64,000 bases of DNA from Saprospira grandis str. Lewin (GCF_000250635.1 NC_016940.1:310001-374000), one strand, 5' to 3'. Positions 1 through 9,311 are shown, counted from the stretch's first letter. The notes: a model not told the origin generated them from the letters alone. Numbers and translations are program-made.

Positions 1-209
1 TCAAGGTAGATACCTTTGCAACGGGGCAATTCAATTGCCTCATCAATCAAGAACCTTATTTTAGAGATTTAGAACTGTATGAGTACCAAATTGACAGCAG
101 CGCCTCTCCCCTTATCAATGCCGGCATGCCGCTCAATCCGAGCCTAGCCGATGATGCAGAGAGCAAAGGGCGAGACGCCCAGCCCGATATTGGTGCCTAT
201 GAATTTTAA
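1..209 (+). CDS. C-terminal end of a beta-helix-type surface protein (partial)
   Basis: Open from the left edge in the frame starting at base 3 and ending in TAA at 207-209; 68 residues are visible. The tail SPLINAGMPLN...KGRDAQPDIGAYEF is the ending seen in secreted right-handed beta-helix proteins annotated as choice-of-anchor Q domain proteins in Bacteroidota, where an NAG turn is followed by a PDIGAYE closing strand. The rest lies outside the window, so substrate and function cannot be judged. Family placement rests on this short motif only. Confidence 0.65.
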   Translation, partial: KVDTFATGQFNCLINQEPYFRDLELYEYQIDSSASPLINAGMPLNPSLADDAESKGRDAQPDIGAYEF

Positions 210-213
210 AAGC

Positions 214-762
214 ATGAAAACACTATTGCTCTTAGAGCCCCCTTATGCCGTCTACAGCCTAGAAGTAGAAGAATTGGCCTTGCAAGAAGACTATTACTAC
301 CTCTCGCTTAGCGATTTGTTTATGCAAGAAGCGGGAAGTAAGTCGGCTTTGGGCCAAAGCTTGGGCGAACTAGATGCCAAGGACCGTTATAAGCAGCTGA
401 TGCAAAGCAAATTGCGCAAACTCCCCCGCAATATTAAGGCGGGCTGGTTGCTAGACCCCGATTGCATTTCTTCTTTGGAGGAAGCACAGGCCCTTAAGGA
501 GTTGTTGGAAGAACTCAACCACCCTTTAGATGCCATTATCATTGGGCAAGCCACTGCCGAAAACCTCTTGGCGGAGGTCCCCGATTATGAGGACAAAGAA
601 ACTGCTGCCGAAGAAATCAAAGACTATTTTGTAAAGCTTTTACCTGGCATCCTTCAAATTTTTCCCGAGGTTCCTCAGCTAGAGCTAAGTGAGCAAGACG
701 ACTGGAAGGCCCTACACAAGCAAATTCGCAAACTGCTCCGCGGAACGACCCAAGAAAACTAG
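214..762 (+). CDS. Adenylate-kinase-like protein lacking the P-loop
   Basis: 182 aa from ATG 214, five bases after the previous stop; in-frame starts at 151 and 199 overlap the upstream gene and are less likely. No signal peptide. Residues 28-40 (YYLSLSDLFMQEA) resemble the NMP-binding 'HISTGDLLR' segment of adenylate kinases, 77-94 (GWLLDPDCISSLEEAQAL) resembles 'GFLLDGFPRTxxQAEAL', and 124-150 resembles 'RxDDxxETIRKRL..Y'. The glycine-rich nucleotide loop is replaced by LEPPYAVYSLE, and the DGFPR arginine is absent. I infer a catalytically dead homologue, perhaps regulatory or structural; this is similarity by eye. The next gene starts 5 bp downstream, so the two are probably co-transcribed. 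Confidence 0.6.
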   Translation: MKTLLLLEPPYAVYSLEVEELALQEDYYYLSLSDLFMQEAGSKSALGQSLGELDAKDRYKQLMQSKLRKLPRNIKAGWLLDPDCISSLEEAQALKELLEELNHPLDAIIIGQATAENLLAEVPDYEDKETAAEEIKDYFVKLLPGILQIFPEVPQLELSEQDDWKALHKQIRKLLRGTTQEN

Positions 763-767
763 ACTTC

Positions 768-2207
768 ATGTATTCCCCCTCTTCCACTAGGGCCAAAGGC
801 TTTGTATATAGCTGTTTGGCCCTATGTTTTTTAGCCTTGGCGGCTTATAAAGCCTATTTTTTGGCCTTCACCCATGATGAAAGCCTTAGCTATTTAGACT
901 ATGTGATTGGCCGCAATAGCTGGGAGGTCATTAGTTTTGCCCATAATGCTTCGGCCAATAATCATCCGCTCAACAGTTTGTTGATGAAGGGCTGCAATAC
1001 CCTTTTTGGAGCTGCAGAATGGGCTTTGCGGCTGCCCAATCTCTTAGCGGGAGCCCTATTTGCCTATGCGCTTTGGCGGCTTCTACAGGCTTTGCCTCGC
1101 CTTTCGCTTCCGCTCTTTTTCTTGGGCGGCAGTTGGCTTTTGGGCCAGGCTTATTTCAATGATTTTTTCTCTTTGGCCAGAGGCTACGGCCTTTCTTATG
1201 GCTTTTTCTTGCTGGCTTTTGCCCAATTATTCCTCCTGAAGTCTAGCCTAAAAGGCTTGGCGGCTGCCCTGCTCTTGGCCTGCCTTTCGGTTTATGCCAA
1301 TTTTTCTCAACTGGTGCCCCTTTTGGCCCTTTTGGCCAGTTATACCCTCTATCAGTTATTATTTGGTCCAAACCGCAAAGCCCATCTTTTTGCCCAATTG
1401 GGCCTGATGGTTTTGGCACTGCTTGGGCTTGGCGCCGCTATTGCTGGCCCTATTTCGGGCCTAATTGAACGCAAAGAACTCTATTTTGGGGGAGAAAAAG
1501 GGCTGCTACAAGACACGATCGGCTCTTTGGCCAAGCATCAATTGCAGGGCCTTGGGCTAGAACAATATAGTTTCTTGCTCTGCTATGCCTATCCCCTTTT
1601 GCTGCTTTTGGGCCTGCTCTTTTTAGTCCTAAAACGAAAGGAAAATAGCCCCATTTACCGCCTCATCTTTATGAGTAGCCTCTTGCTCAGCCTCATGAGC
1701 ATCGGCCATATTTTGGCCCACAAACTCTTTGGGGTCCGCTTCCTCATCGATCGTACGGCCCTCATTTACCTGCCCTTTATCCAACTGCTCAGCTTTGCGC
1801 TATTTGCGGCCTTGGTCCAAAAATGGCGGCTACAAAGCTGGCTAGCGGGCGGTTTTGCCTTGCTGCAGCTCTACATCTTTGCGCAAAGCTGGCAGCCCCA
1901 TGCTTTTCGAGAATGGACCTATGACCAAGACAATAAAGCCATCCTTGCTGCGGTCTCTGAATTGGCCCAAAAGGAGCAAAAAACCTATAGCTTAGGGACC
2001 TACTGGCTCAATTTGCCCAGTTTCCGCTACTACCAGCAAAGGGGCTGCTACCCAGGCATCCAACTGATGAACTATCGCGCAGAATTTGACGCCCAAGCCC
2101 ATTTCGATTTCTACTATATCTATGCGCCCTATGGCTATGAGGCCCTAAAACAGGACTATCGCCCTTATCAATCCTTTGCAGAAGGGCAACTTTTTAGGCA
2201 TAGATAA
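768..2207 (+). CDS. GT-C type membrane glycosyltransferase
   Basis: 479 aa, predominantly hydrophobic, with about 11 membrane segments. The first periplasmic loop holds HDES (residues 36-39) followed by NNHPLNS near residue 64. An acidic pair followed by a conserved HPL is characteristic of the PMT/ArnT-like GT-C superfamily, which transfers sugars from polyprenyl-phosphate donors on the outer face of the cytoplasmic membrane. The C-terminal 90 residues are a soluble domain rich in Tyr. Donor and acceptor cannot be read from the sequence. It follows the kinase-like gene by 5 bp and is closed by a hairpin terminator. Confidence 0.7.
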   Translation: MYSPSSTRAKGFVYSCLALCFLALAAYKAYFLAFTHDESLSYLDYVIGRNSWEVISFAHNASANNHPLNSLLMKGCNTLFGAAEWALRLPNLLAGALFAYALWRLLQALPRLSLPLFFLGGSWLLGQAYFNDFFSLARGYGLSYGFFLLAFAQLFLLKSSLKGLAAALLLACLSVYANFSQLVPLLALLASYTLYQLLFGPNRKAHLFAQLGLMVLALLGLGAAIAGPISGLIERKELYFGGEKGLLQDTIGSLAKHQLQGLGLEQYSFLLCYAYPLLLLLGLLFLVLKRKENSPIYRLIFMSSLLLSLMSIGHILAHKLFGVRFLIDRTALIYLPFIQLLSFALFAALVQKWRLQSWLAGGFALLQLYIFAQSWQPHAFREWTYDQDNKAILAAVSELAQKEQKTYSLGTYWLNLPSFRYYQQRGCYPGIQLMNYRAEFDAQAHFDFYYIYAPYGYEALKQDYRPYQSFAEGQLFRHR

Positions 2208-2210
2208 AGC

Positions 2211-2250
2211 AAAAGGCCTAATCTCTACAGACTAGACCTTTCTTTTCTTT
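2211..2250 (+). terminator. Terminator after the glycosyltransferase gene
   Basis: AAAAGGCCTA and TAGACCTTT form an imperfect hairpin across ATCTCTACAGAC, followed by a T-rich run (TCTTTTCTTTT). It starts 3 bp after the stop. A near-identical stem occurs at 31701-31735. Confidence 0.6.
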
Positions 2251-2251
2251 T

Positions 2252-2427
2252 GGGGCCCGCGGCCGCCCTTCAATTTGGGGCGGCCGCCGCTATGCTTCGC
2301 CGCTCGCAGTTCTGCTCGGCCCTGCGTTTTTTTTCGCTTTGCTCAAAAAAACTGGGTCTGGCCTTCGGCCACGGCTGCGCAGCGCTGGGCCATTCTGGCC
2401 TGCGGCCAGTGGGGGCTTCGCCCCCAG
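2252..2427 (+). repeat. Modular hairpin repeat, copy 1 (type B, + sense)
   Basis: Begins GGGGCCCGCGGCCGCC, whose GGCCGCC is answered by GGCGGCC 20 bp on. The core is present as GCTCGCAGTTCTGCTCGGCCCT. Slot 2 is a T-rich to A-rich stem (TTTTTTTCGC...CAAAAAAAC) and slot 3 is GGTCTG-GGCCTTCGGCC. It ends with type B GGCTGCGCAGCGCTGGGCC plus two further stems, the last being TGGGGGCTTCGCCCCCA. It fills the gap between two convergent genes and stops 1 bp before the capA stop codon. Confidence 0.85.
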
Positions 2428-2428
2428 C

Positions 2429-3700
2429 TTAGCGGATCCTTGGCCGAAAATTATGCTTTCTGGCGGGCAGGGGCGTAAGGACCGAATCAATGGGGGGGAA
2501 GCCCTGCCAGTAAGTGGCGGGCAAAAAGCGCTCTTGGCCGGCCCCTTGGGCCAAATTCTTTTGATTACGGAGATAAGTGGCTTTCATTCTGGCCCATTCC
2601 GCCTGAGGCAACTGGGCAAAATTGCTACTATCTGCCAAAAGGGCCGAAATAGGCAGTAAAGTATAGATCCAATCGGCTACGGGCTTTTGTTTATAGTGGT
2701 GGATATGTCGCCAAATGGGGATATAATTGGCTCCTTTGGGCTGTAGCTCTCCCGTAAAGCGGTTTTTCTGAAAATCCAGCTCTAGGATCAGCCCAATATC
2801 GGTATTGGGGCGAAACTGATTAGAGATAAAATTACCGAGAGAATAGGCGGTAAACTGTCCGCTACTGCTATCACGGGCCAAAGGTTGCAAAACATGGGGA
2901 TGTCCCCCAATAATAAGGTCCACCCCTTCTTTTCTTAGCCAAGCCTCCCATTTTTGCTGTTCTCGGTTGGGCTGTAGTTGATACTCTAGGCCCCAATGAG
3001 CTAGCGCAACAATTAAGTCGGGCTTTTTGGCCTTTGCTTTGGCAATGTCGGCCCTAATTTCTAGGCTATCCATCAAATTGACGATACCCGGTTTGCGAGT
3101 TGGGATGCCATTGGTCCCATAGGTAAAAGAGAGCACTGCCAGGCGCAGCGCTACACTATCCTTTTGCAGCTCATAAAGAAGCGGATAAATCGCTTTTCGT
3201 TCTATGCTATCTCTAAAGCTGCCCGTATGGGCCAAATTTAGGCTATCCAAAACATCTAGGGTATGTTGTAGGCCATAATCAAAGTTATCATTTGTGTGAT
3301 TATTGGCAGTAGAGAGCAGATCGAAGCCTGCCGCCTTAATAAAATGGGCCAGGGTATCGGGCGAGCGGAACATGGGGTAGCCGCTAAAATTATTCTTATC
3401 GTTTAGGGTCAGCTCCAAATTCAGAATGGCCAAATCCGCCGAATCGATGAGGGGGCGGAGATAGCGAAAAGCGGGTTCATAATCAAACTGCCCAGAGGCG
3501 GGATCATAAGCGGCGCGGATTTGGTCCCCATGCTGCATGAAATCGCCTACGGCAAGGAATCGAAAGTTGACAAAGGTATCTAGGGGGGGCGGAGGTGCCT
3601 GGCTACTGTCCTTAGTGGTCCTTTGGTTTTCTACAATTTGGGCGGGTTCGCAGGCCCAAAAGAGGAGCAAACAAAGAGAGAGGGGGAGAAAATACTTCAT
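2429..3700 (-). CDS. CapA-family lipoprotein (metallophosphatase-like, poly-gamma-glutamate capsule type)
   Basis: 423 aa. The N-terminus is a lipoprotein signal with lipobox FWAC (Cys16). The CapA metallophosphatase fold shows in order: AVGDFMQHGD, NLELTLND, TANNHTNDNFDYG, AHWGLEY, GGHPHVLQPL and YSLGNFISN. These hold the His/Asp/Asn metal ligands of the calcineurin-like CapA/PgsA family. Members are linked to poly-gamma-glutamate or capsule export, but many Bacteroidota paralogues are uncharacterised, and no capB/capC lies nearby. It is probably anchored to a membrane. The gene abuts a hairpin repeat at its stop codon. Confidence 0.85.
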   Translation of the reverse strand: MKYFLPLSLCLLLFWACEPAQIVENQRTTKDSSQAPPPPLDTFVNFRFLAVGDFMQHGDQIRAAYDPASGQFDYEPAFRYLRPLIDSADLAILNLELTLNDKNNFSGYPMFRSPDTLAHFIKAAGFDLLSTANNHTNDNFDYGLQHTLDVLDSLNLAHTGSFRDSIERKAIYPLLYELQKDSVALRLAVLSFTYGTNGIPTRKPGIVNLMDSLEIRADIAKAKAKKPDLIVALAHWGLEYQLQPNREQQKWEAWLRKEGVDLIIGGHPHVLQPLARDSSSGQFTAYSLGNFISNQFRPNTDIGLILELDFQKNRFTGELQPKGANYIPIWRHIHHYKQKPVADWIYTLLPISALLADSSNFAQLPQAEWARMKATYLRNQKNLAQGAGQERFLPATYWQGFPPIDSVLTPLPARKHNFRPRIR

Positions 3701-3739
3701 AGATAGATTTTAAGAGAAAGGGAAAAGTTTTTGGGTGTA

Positions 3740-3890
3740 GAGGCGCGCAGCGCCTGGCTGAGGGATGGAAAGCAGGGCCGCCGCAGGCGGCAGACCCAAG
3801 GCTTTTGCAGCGCAGCGAAAAAGCCTGCAGGGCCGAGCAGACCTGCGAGCTGCGACAGAGCCCGACCCGCCCGCAGGGCGGGGCAGCCCC
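3740..3890 (-). repeat. Modular hairpin repeat, copy 2 (type A, - sense)
   Basis: On the minus strand it reads GGGGCTGCCCC, GCCCTGCGGGC, GGTCGGGCT, the core CTCGCAGGTCTGCTCGGCCC, slot 2 AGGCTTTTTCGC...GCAAAAGCCT, GGTCTG with slot 3 CCGCCTGCGGCGG, CCATCCCTCAGCC, and slot 4 AGGCGCTGCGCGCCT. All four slots are self-complementary, which makes this a good reference copy. It starts 15 bp after the histidine kinase stop. Confidence 0.9.
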
Positions 3891-3905
3891 AAATCCTGCA
3901 GTTTG

Positions 3906-6900
3906 TTAATCTTGTTTAAAAAGCGGGAGGCGGATATAGAAATCTGTGCCTTGGCCCTCTTCTGTTTCAAAATAGATTTCGCCTTGCATCGCTTGGATCA
4001 TTTTGCGGCACATAGACAAACCGATGCCCGTGCCCGAAGATTTGGTCGTAAAATAGGGGACAAAAATGCGTTTGCGTTGTTCTTCAGGGATGCCGCAGCC
4101 ATTATCTCGGACAAGGACCAGCGCGTCTTCGCCGGCCTGTTCCAATTGGATTTGCACCCGTCCTTTTTGTTCTTCGGGAATAGCTTGGATTGCATTTTTG
4201 ACCAAATTATTGAGGATGCGCAGCATCTGGCTACGGTCGGCCCAAACGGCTAATTGGGGCAAGGGGGAGAGCAGTTCGATTTCGGTTTCGCTTTCATTTT
4301 CCTTAAAGAGCTGTTGGATAGACTGCAGCATTTCGTCTAGGGCGATCACCTCATTTTCTGGGGGCGGCATCTTGGCGAAGTTAGAAAACTCGGAAGCGAT
4401 GCGGGCCAGATTATCAATTTGTTCCACTAGGGCCTTAGAGATGCGGGGCATCATTTGCTGGGCTTTTTCGGGGCTTTTTTGGGCGGCTCTTTCTAGCAAT
4501 TGCAGCTGCAACTTCATGGGAGTCAGGGGATTTTTAATTTCGTGCGCCACCTGTTTAGCCATATCTCGCCAGGCCGACTCCCTTTGGCTTTGGGCCAATT
4601 TCTCGGAGCTTTCTTCTAGGGCCTGCAGCATTTCATTAAAGCGGCGGACAAAATCGCCGATCTCATCTCGGCCCTTCCATTCTAGTTGTTCGTTCTTCTC
4701 ACCCACCTTAATCAGGCGCAACTTCTCGCCAATTAGGGAAAGGGGGCGGGTTACAGAATTGGCAATTAGGAAAGCCACCCCAGCGGCTAAAATTAGGAAA
4801 ATCACATAGACATTGAGCAGGGCCCCGAGGAACTCCGCCACATCCTGCGAGCGAATATTATTGCTACCCGCCAAATCATAGGGCAGATTGAGAAAAGCGA
4901 TAATATTATTTTCCTCATCTCGTAGCGGCACATAGCCTGAGAGATACTCTAGATTATTGATCGTTTCTCTTTGGGGATAATTATCGAGTTGTTCGAAGCG
5001 CATTTTTCGGTAAGCCAGGGGATCCATCTGTCGGCTGAGTAGGCGGCGTTCAAAAATGGCATCTTCAGAGGAGGACAAAAGCTGGCCATTGAGGCCATAG
5101 ACATTCACATCAATTTTGTGAATATTGGCTAGGTCCTTTGCATCGGGAATCAGTTGGCTAGAATCGGGGCGATTGACAATTTGCCAGCTGGCGGTTTTGG
5201 CTGTACTAGCAATTTTTCGTTCTAGGCGTTGTTTGTGGTAATCATTATATTCATTTTGGAAATAGAAAATCGTGACCACCCCGATAGCGATAAAAGAGAA
5301 AAGGCTCACCAAGACAATCCCTTGTTGGATGCGTTCTCGCAAAGAGGCCTTAAACTCAATCACAATAGGTTGCCATTGGAACAAATACTTCATAGCGGCT
5401 AGGCTAATAAAGAGCAAGAAAAGCAAGAGAAAGCCAATACAAAAGATATAAGAAAAGAGGCTAAAGGGTTGCAGCCAGGAAGTTGCTTGCAGAGCCACCA
5501 AGCCCAGATAATTCCGTTCATCTTGGTAGAGCAGATAAGTTTTATCGCCTTTTTTCTTGCGTAAAAATTGCTTGGGTTCGGGCAACTCCTCATCAATAGC
5601 CAGATAGGCGGCAAAATCGCCATCTTTGCTCAGCACCCTTTGGTTGCCCTTATAGAGTGCATACTCAAAATTGCCGTAGGTTTGTTCTAGGCGGCTTTTG
5701 GGCAGAGAGAGCAGTTCGACATAGATCGAGTTTTGGCTATCCTCCTCCTTCGGGCGGAGTTCGAGGACAATTCGGCCCAAGAGCTTATTGCCCTCCCGCA
5801 GTTCTAGGTCGGCATAATAGACAAAGCGGCCTGATTTCTCTGAGTAGAAATAGAGGTTGGGGCTAGCCATTTTCTGCGAGCGTTCAAAAATATCTTTTAA
5901 TTGGCCATAAGGGAGTTGCTCTCCTTTTTTGGGCAAATTCAGGCTATTGTAGAGATAGATATTATAATCGTAGCGGCCAAAAAAGGCATTATCCAGATAA
6001 AGGTAGGTCAGGCGATCGACCACTTGGCTATAAGGGATATAAAGCGAGCTAAAATAGACCTTAAAGAAATTATCGTTGAGCAATTTGGGCTCTAATTCCA
6101 AGAAAGCTTCTTCTACTTTTGGGTCTTGTTCAAAGGTAAGGACCTTAAGAAAATCTTGGCGGAGGGCCAGATTTTTTTCATGATTGGCCTGTTCGATAAG
6201 CAGGGTCCCTACCCCACTAAAAAAGAGCAGCCAAGCGGTGATCCACATAAAGGTCAGTTGTTTTTCCTGCACAAACCAAAGCAGCAAAATGCCAAAGGCA
6301 ATCACAAAGGCTGCCAGGGCCAAAACATAGAAAATGGGCAGGCCCATACTCAGGCCTAGGGCGGCGCCAAAAAGCAGACAGATTAACAGATAGCTTGCTT
6401 GCTGTAAGTAGCTCCAATTTAAGTTAGCCAGCATGCGATACAGCTTATTGACCAAGAGAAAATAGGAGAAGAAAAGGACCACTAGGGCCAGCATTGCCAA
6501 AAAGGAAGGGGCATCCACCCTAGTCGAGTTTTCAAACTCCAAATAGACATTGGCATTGAGCACAATATCTCGGAGCGTAAGCTCTAGAGCAAGGAAACCG
6601 CCCACCAAAACCGAAAAGACAAAGAGGGCCAGACCATTTTTCCGCCAGCTACTCCAGCTTTTGATCGCTTGTTCCTTCCAGTTGGCTAGAATAAAAATCA
6701 GCAGGGCCACAATCCAGCCCAAATCGAGGAGTAAATCGCCTAAGGCATAATACCAAAGCGAGTCATTATCAGATAATTTAAAGCTAAAGAGCGGCAAATC
6801 GTGGGTTAGTCGAGGCAGCTCGGTATAAACCCCTAGCAGGCGTAGGCTGAGGCTACCGAACAAGAAGAAAAGGGTGCCCAACAACTGCCCCTTTTGCCGA

Positions 6901-7619
6901 GTGAGTTGGGCGGCTAGGCGAAAAAGCAGGGCGATCCAGCAAAAAGCCCCCAATAAATAAAGGGCCAAAGCCCCATAGGCCGAGTCTCGGTAGGGAAAAT
7001 TGGGTTGTTCCTCCAAGCGCAAATACGTTAGGCCCAAATCATCTAGGACTAGCTGCGCCGAACTATCGGTACTTGGGCGAACATACTCTCCAAACTCCTC
7101 TGACATCAGCGGAAAATTATTGTCTAGATAGCCATTTTGCACCGGGAAACGCAGGTAGACCGGCAAGAGGCCCAATAAAGTATAGCGGTACTCCTGTTGG
7201 TTCAAAATCACCTTAAAAGGGCGCTTAATCATCAGGTACTTAGAGCCCGCCATATCCATAATACGGCGTTCTGGCTTACTTTTATAACGCACATCGGTCT
7301 GGTAGGGCTCCACCTTATTATTGTTCCAATAAATCAGCGAATCGCTTTCATTATAAATCAAAAGCGTATAGGGCAGAGCATTATAAACCGCCAAACTATC
7401 CTCGGACCATTCATTATCTACCGAGCGCATCAGAAACTCTCGGCGTTCAACTCGCTGCTCTAAATCCTGCTCCCAAAAGGCCAATTGACTAGCTAACTCT
7501 TGGGCTGCTTCTGGCAAATCTGGCGATCGATAGGCCCAATTTTCTAAGGTATTTGCCGAGAGGATAAACAGTAAACCCAAAAGGAAAATAAAGCTGGGCC
7601 AAAATATGGTTCGTTTCAT
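3906..7619 (-). CDS. NtrY-like membrane sensor histidine kinase
   Basis: 1237 aa, unusually long for the class. A signal anchor is followed by a periplasmic domain (about 30-210), a multi-pass membrane block (about 215-460), a second large extracytoplasmic region (about 475-720) and further membrane helices near 730 and 770. A third sensor stretch leads to a helix near 930-960 that enters a HAMP linker. The kinase core holds the H-box VAHEIKNPLTP (His1026), the N-box NNLVKNAIQA, G1 DNGCGIP and G2 GTGIGLSM. NtrY-type kinases are bifunctional autokinases of two-component systems. No response regulator is adjacent, so it is an orphan here. Confidence 0.9.
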   Translation of the reverse strand: MKRTIFWPSFIFLLGLLFILSANTLENWAYRSPDLPEAAQELASQLAFWEQDLEQRVERREFLMRSVDNEWSEDSLAVYNALPYTLLIYNESDSLIYWNNNKVEPYQTDVRYKSKPERRIMDMAGSKYLMIKRPFKVILNQQEYRYTLLGLLPVYLRFPVQNGYLDNNFPLMSEEFGEYVRPSTDSSAQLVLDDLGLTYLRLEEQPNFPYRDSAYGALALYLLGAFCWIALLFRLAAQLTRQKGQLLGTLFFLFGSLSLRLLGVYTELPRLTHDLPLFSFKLSDNDSLWYYALGDLLLDLGWIVALLIFILANWKEQAIKSWSSWRKNGLALFVFSVLVGGFLALELTLRDIVLNANVYLEFENSTRVDAPSFLAMLALVVLFFSYFLLVNKLYRMLANLNWSYLQQASYLLICLLFGAALGLSMGLPIFYVLALAAFVIAFGILLLWFVQEKQLTFMWITAWLLFFSGVGTLLIEQANHEKNLALRQDFLKVLTFEQDPKVEEAFLELEPKLLNDNFFKVYFSSLYIPYSQVVDRLTYLYLDNAFFGRYDYNIYLYNSLNLPKKGEQLPYGQLKDIFERSQKMASPNLYFYSEKSGRFVYYADLELREGNKLLGRIVLELRPKEEDSQNSIYVELLSLPKSRLEQTYGNFEYALYKGNQRVLSKDGDFAAYLAIDEELPEPKQFLRKKKGDKTYLLYQDERNYLGLVALQATSWLQPFSLFSYIFCIGFLLLFLLFISLAAMKYLFQWQPIVIEFKASLRERIQQGIVLVSLFSFIAIGVVTIFYFQNEYNDYHKQRLERKIASTAKTASWQIVNRPDSSQLIPDAKDLANIHKIDVNVYGLNGQLLSSSEDAIFERRLLSRQMDPLAYRKMRFEQLDNYPQRETINNLEYLSGYVPLRDEENNIIAFLNLPYDLAGSNNIRSQDVAEFLGALLNVYVIFLILAAGVAFLIANSVTRPLSLIGEKLRLIKVGEKNEQLEWKGRDEIGDFVRRFNEMLQALEESSEKLAQSQRESAWRDMAKQVAHEIKNPLTPMKLQLQLLERAAQKSPEKAQQMMPRISKALVEQIDNLARIASEFSNFAKMPPPENEVIALDEMLQSIQQLFKENESETEIELLSPLPQLAVWADRSQMLRILNNLVKNAIQAIPEEQKGRVQIQLEQAGEDALVLVRDNGCGIPEEQRKRIFVPYFTTKSSGTGIGLSMCRKMIQAMQGEIYFETEEGQGTDFYIRLPLFKQD

Positions 7620-7646
7620 GATGATGCTAGACTAGATGATGATGAT

Positions 7647-7772
7647 GGGCCTCCTGCCTGCGGCAGGCGCTACGTTCCGGGGCTCGCTGCTCGCTCGGCC
7701 CTGCGTCGCTTCGCTCCTTGGTCTGGCCTGCGGCCACCCCTACACATCGCTAGGCCGTTTTGGCCTACGGCC
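7647..7772 (+). repeat. Modular hairpin repeat, copy 3 (type C, + sense)
   Basis: GGGCCTCC, then the stem CTGCCTGCGGCAG, GCGCTACGTTCCGGG, and the core variant GCTCGCTGCTCGCTCGGCCC. Slot 2 is an imperfect TCGCTTCGCTCC, slot 3 GGCCTGCGGCC, and the end is CCCCTACACATCGCTAGGCC with a final TTGGCCTACGGCC-like stem. It sits in a divergent gap (7620-8021). The rest of that gap, 7773-7920, is AT-rich and shows no gene. Confidence 0.85.
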
Positions 7773-7926
7773 AATAGGGGCGACTTAGCTGCGCTCAAAA
7801 GTACAAAGCGAAGCAAAGGCTTTTCCTAAAAGAACTAAAATATTTTCGGTATTCTAAAGTTTTTCCTCAACTTATGGTTGGCGGCAAAAAAATCAATAGC
7901 GGCCCTCAAAAAAAAAGCAAAAAAAG

Positions 7927-7956
7927 TTTGCAACTTGAGACTTTGTTCTATTTTTG
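7927..7956 (+). promoter_or_regulatory. Putative Bacteroidota-type promoter of the speD-speE fusion
   Basis: TTTG at 7927-7930 is followed after 18 bp by TATTTTTG at 7949-7956, matching the TTTG...TAnnTTTG (-33/-7) pattern of Bacteroidota sigma-70-type promoters. The start codon lies about 65 bp downstream, leaving a 5' leader of roughly 55 nt. Confidence 0.6.
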
Positions 7957-8021
7957 CCGCCCCAAGCAAAATTCATTTTTTTCATGCAGCTCTTGCTGCG
8001 CACAACTTTCACATTTAGCTG

Positions 8022-9311
8022 ATGAGCAAGACTTTAGGAAGACACATTTTGGTTGAGTTTTTTGGTTGTTCACCTGACATTCTCAACGATGTTATCACCA
8101 TTGAAAAATCTATGGTAAATGCCGCTCTTGAGGCCCAAGCAACGGTCATCAATGCGACTTTTCACCACTTCTCTCCTTATGGTGTTTCTGGCGTTGTCGT
8201 TATTCAAGAAAGCCACTTGGCCATTCATACTTGGCCAGAGTACGGTTATGCTGCGGTAGACCTTTTCACCTGTGGCGATGAGGTAAACCCTTGGATTTCG
8301 TATGACTACCTCAAAACCGCTTTTGAGGCAGATTATGGTTCGGCCATGGAGATCAACCGCGGTCAAGCGGACTTGCTCAAGCGAGTAAACATTGACCACC
8401 TCCTCAAAGAGCGACAGGGCACTGAGTCGCAGCTAGAGCATAAGGTTAAATTTAGCCGCAATGTTTGGTTTACCGATAAGGATGAAAACCTAGCGCTTTC
8501 TCTTCGTCATACTGGTAATTTGCTCTACCGCAAAAAGTCAGAGTTCCAAACTGTTCAGGTTCTAGAATCTCATGCCTTTGGCAAGATGTTGACCATTGAC
8601 AACCTCATTATGACTACAGAAAAGGATGAATTCATCTATCATGAGATGATTACGCATCCCGCCATGTTGAGTCATGCCGCTCCCAAAAACATTTTGGTGA
8701 TTGGTGGTGGTGATGGAGGAACCGTTCGCGAGTTGTTCCGTCATGATTCGGTAGAAAAGGTGACCATGGTAGAAATTGACGGCAATGTGGTAGAAGCTTG
8801 TAAGGAGCATTTGCCTCAGATTGCGGCGGCTTTTGATCATCCTAATTTGGACCTCAAAATTGCCGACGGCATTGCTTATGTAGCCGAAGCTGCTGCAGAA
8901 AGCTTTGATATTATCATTGTAGATGGCAGTGACCCCGCTGGTCCAGCAGAGGGACTTTTCTCTGAGGCCTTCTACAAAAATGTACAAAAGGCCCTTAAGA
9001 AGGATGGTATTTTGGTATTGCAGAGCGAAAGCCCGCATTTCCACCAAAAAGCCTTTGTTGAGCTCAACCACTGTCTAAAGGACATTTTTGGTGCTGAGGC
9101 CGTAGAGGTATACTTGGCTCAGATTCCTACTTATCCTACAGGGACTTGGAGCTTTACCATGGCGAGCAAAGATGGGCAGGCCAAATTGCCTCAGCTCGAT
9201 CAGGCAGCGGCCAATGCTTTTTCTGAGAAGCATGGCTTGAGCTACTATGATGGGGGGGTACATCAGGCGGCTTTTGCTTTGCCTCCCTTTGTTCGTAAGA
9301 TGTTGAAATAA
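8022..9311 (+). CDS. speD-speE: Fused S-adenosylmethionine decarboxylase / spermidine synthase
   Basis: 429 aa. Residues 1-120 are a prokaryotic (class 1B) AdoMet decarboxylase: [11 protein letters not shown], then [11 protein letters not shown] with Ser64 as the expected autocleavage site that becomes the pyruvoyl cofactor, and FTCGDEVNP. From about residue 145 a complete spermidine synthase follows: [25 protein letters not shown], the AdoMet-binding [24 protein letters not shown] and YPTGTWSF. One chain would make decarboxylated AdoMet and use it as aminopropyl donor to putrescine. The TTT-rich promoter lies upstream and a terminator downstream, so it is likely monocistronic. ATG 8022 places GRHILVEF at the usual distance from the start. 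Confidence 0.95.
   Translation: MSKTLGRHILVEFFGCSPDILNDVITIEKSMVNAALEAQATVINATFHHFSPYGVSGVVVIQESHLAIHTWPEYGYAAVDLFTCGDEVNPWISYDYLKTAFEADYGSAMEINRGQADLLKRVNIDHLLKERQGTESQLEHKVKFSRNVWFTDKDENLALSLRHTGNLLYRKKSEFQTVQVLESHAFGKMLTIDNLIMTTEKDEFIYHEMITHPAMLSHAAPKNILVIGGGDGGTVRELFRHDSVEKVTMVEIDGNVVEACKEHLPQIAAAFDHPNLDLKIADGIAYVAEAAAESFDIIIVDGSDPAGPAEGLFSEAFYKNVQKALKKDGILVLQSESPHFHQKAFVELNHCLKDIFGAEAVEVYLAQIPTYPTGTWSFTMASKDGQAKLPQLDQAAANAFSEKHGLSYYDGGVHQAAFALPPFVRKMLK

Noticed and set aside
2275-2490. Several short open frames over hairpin repeat copies (also at 9075, 16309, 22873, 25603, 28908, 46841, 49224)
   Set aside because: GC-rich palindromic repeats lack stops on both strands; their translations share the same low-complexity Arg/Ala/Gly/Pro pattern and no homology to proteins.
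3765-4253. Plus-strand open frame of 162 residues across the repeat and the kinase gene
   Set aside because: Antisense to the histidine kinase C-terminus and starting inside a hairpin repeat; the minus-strand protein has clear motifs.
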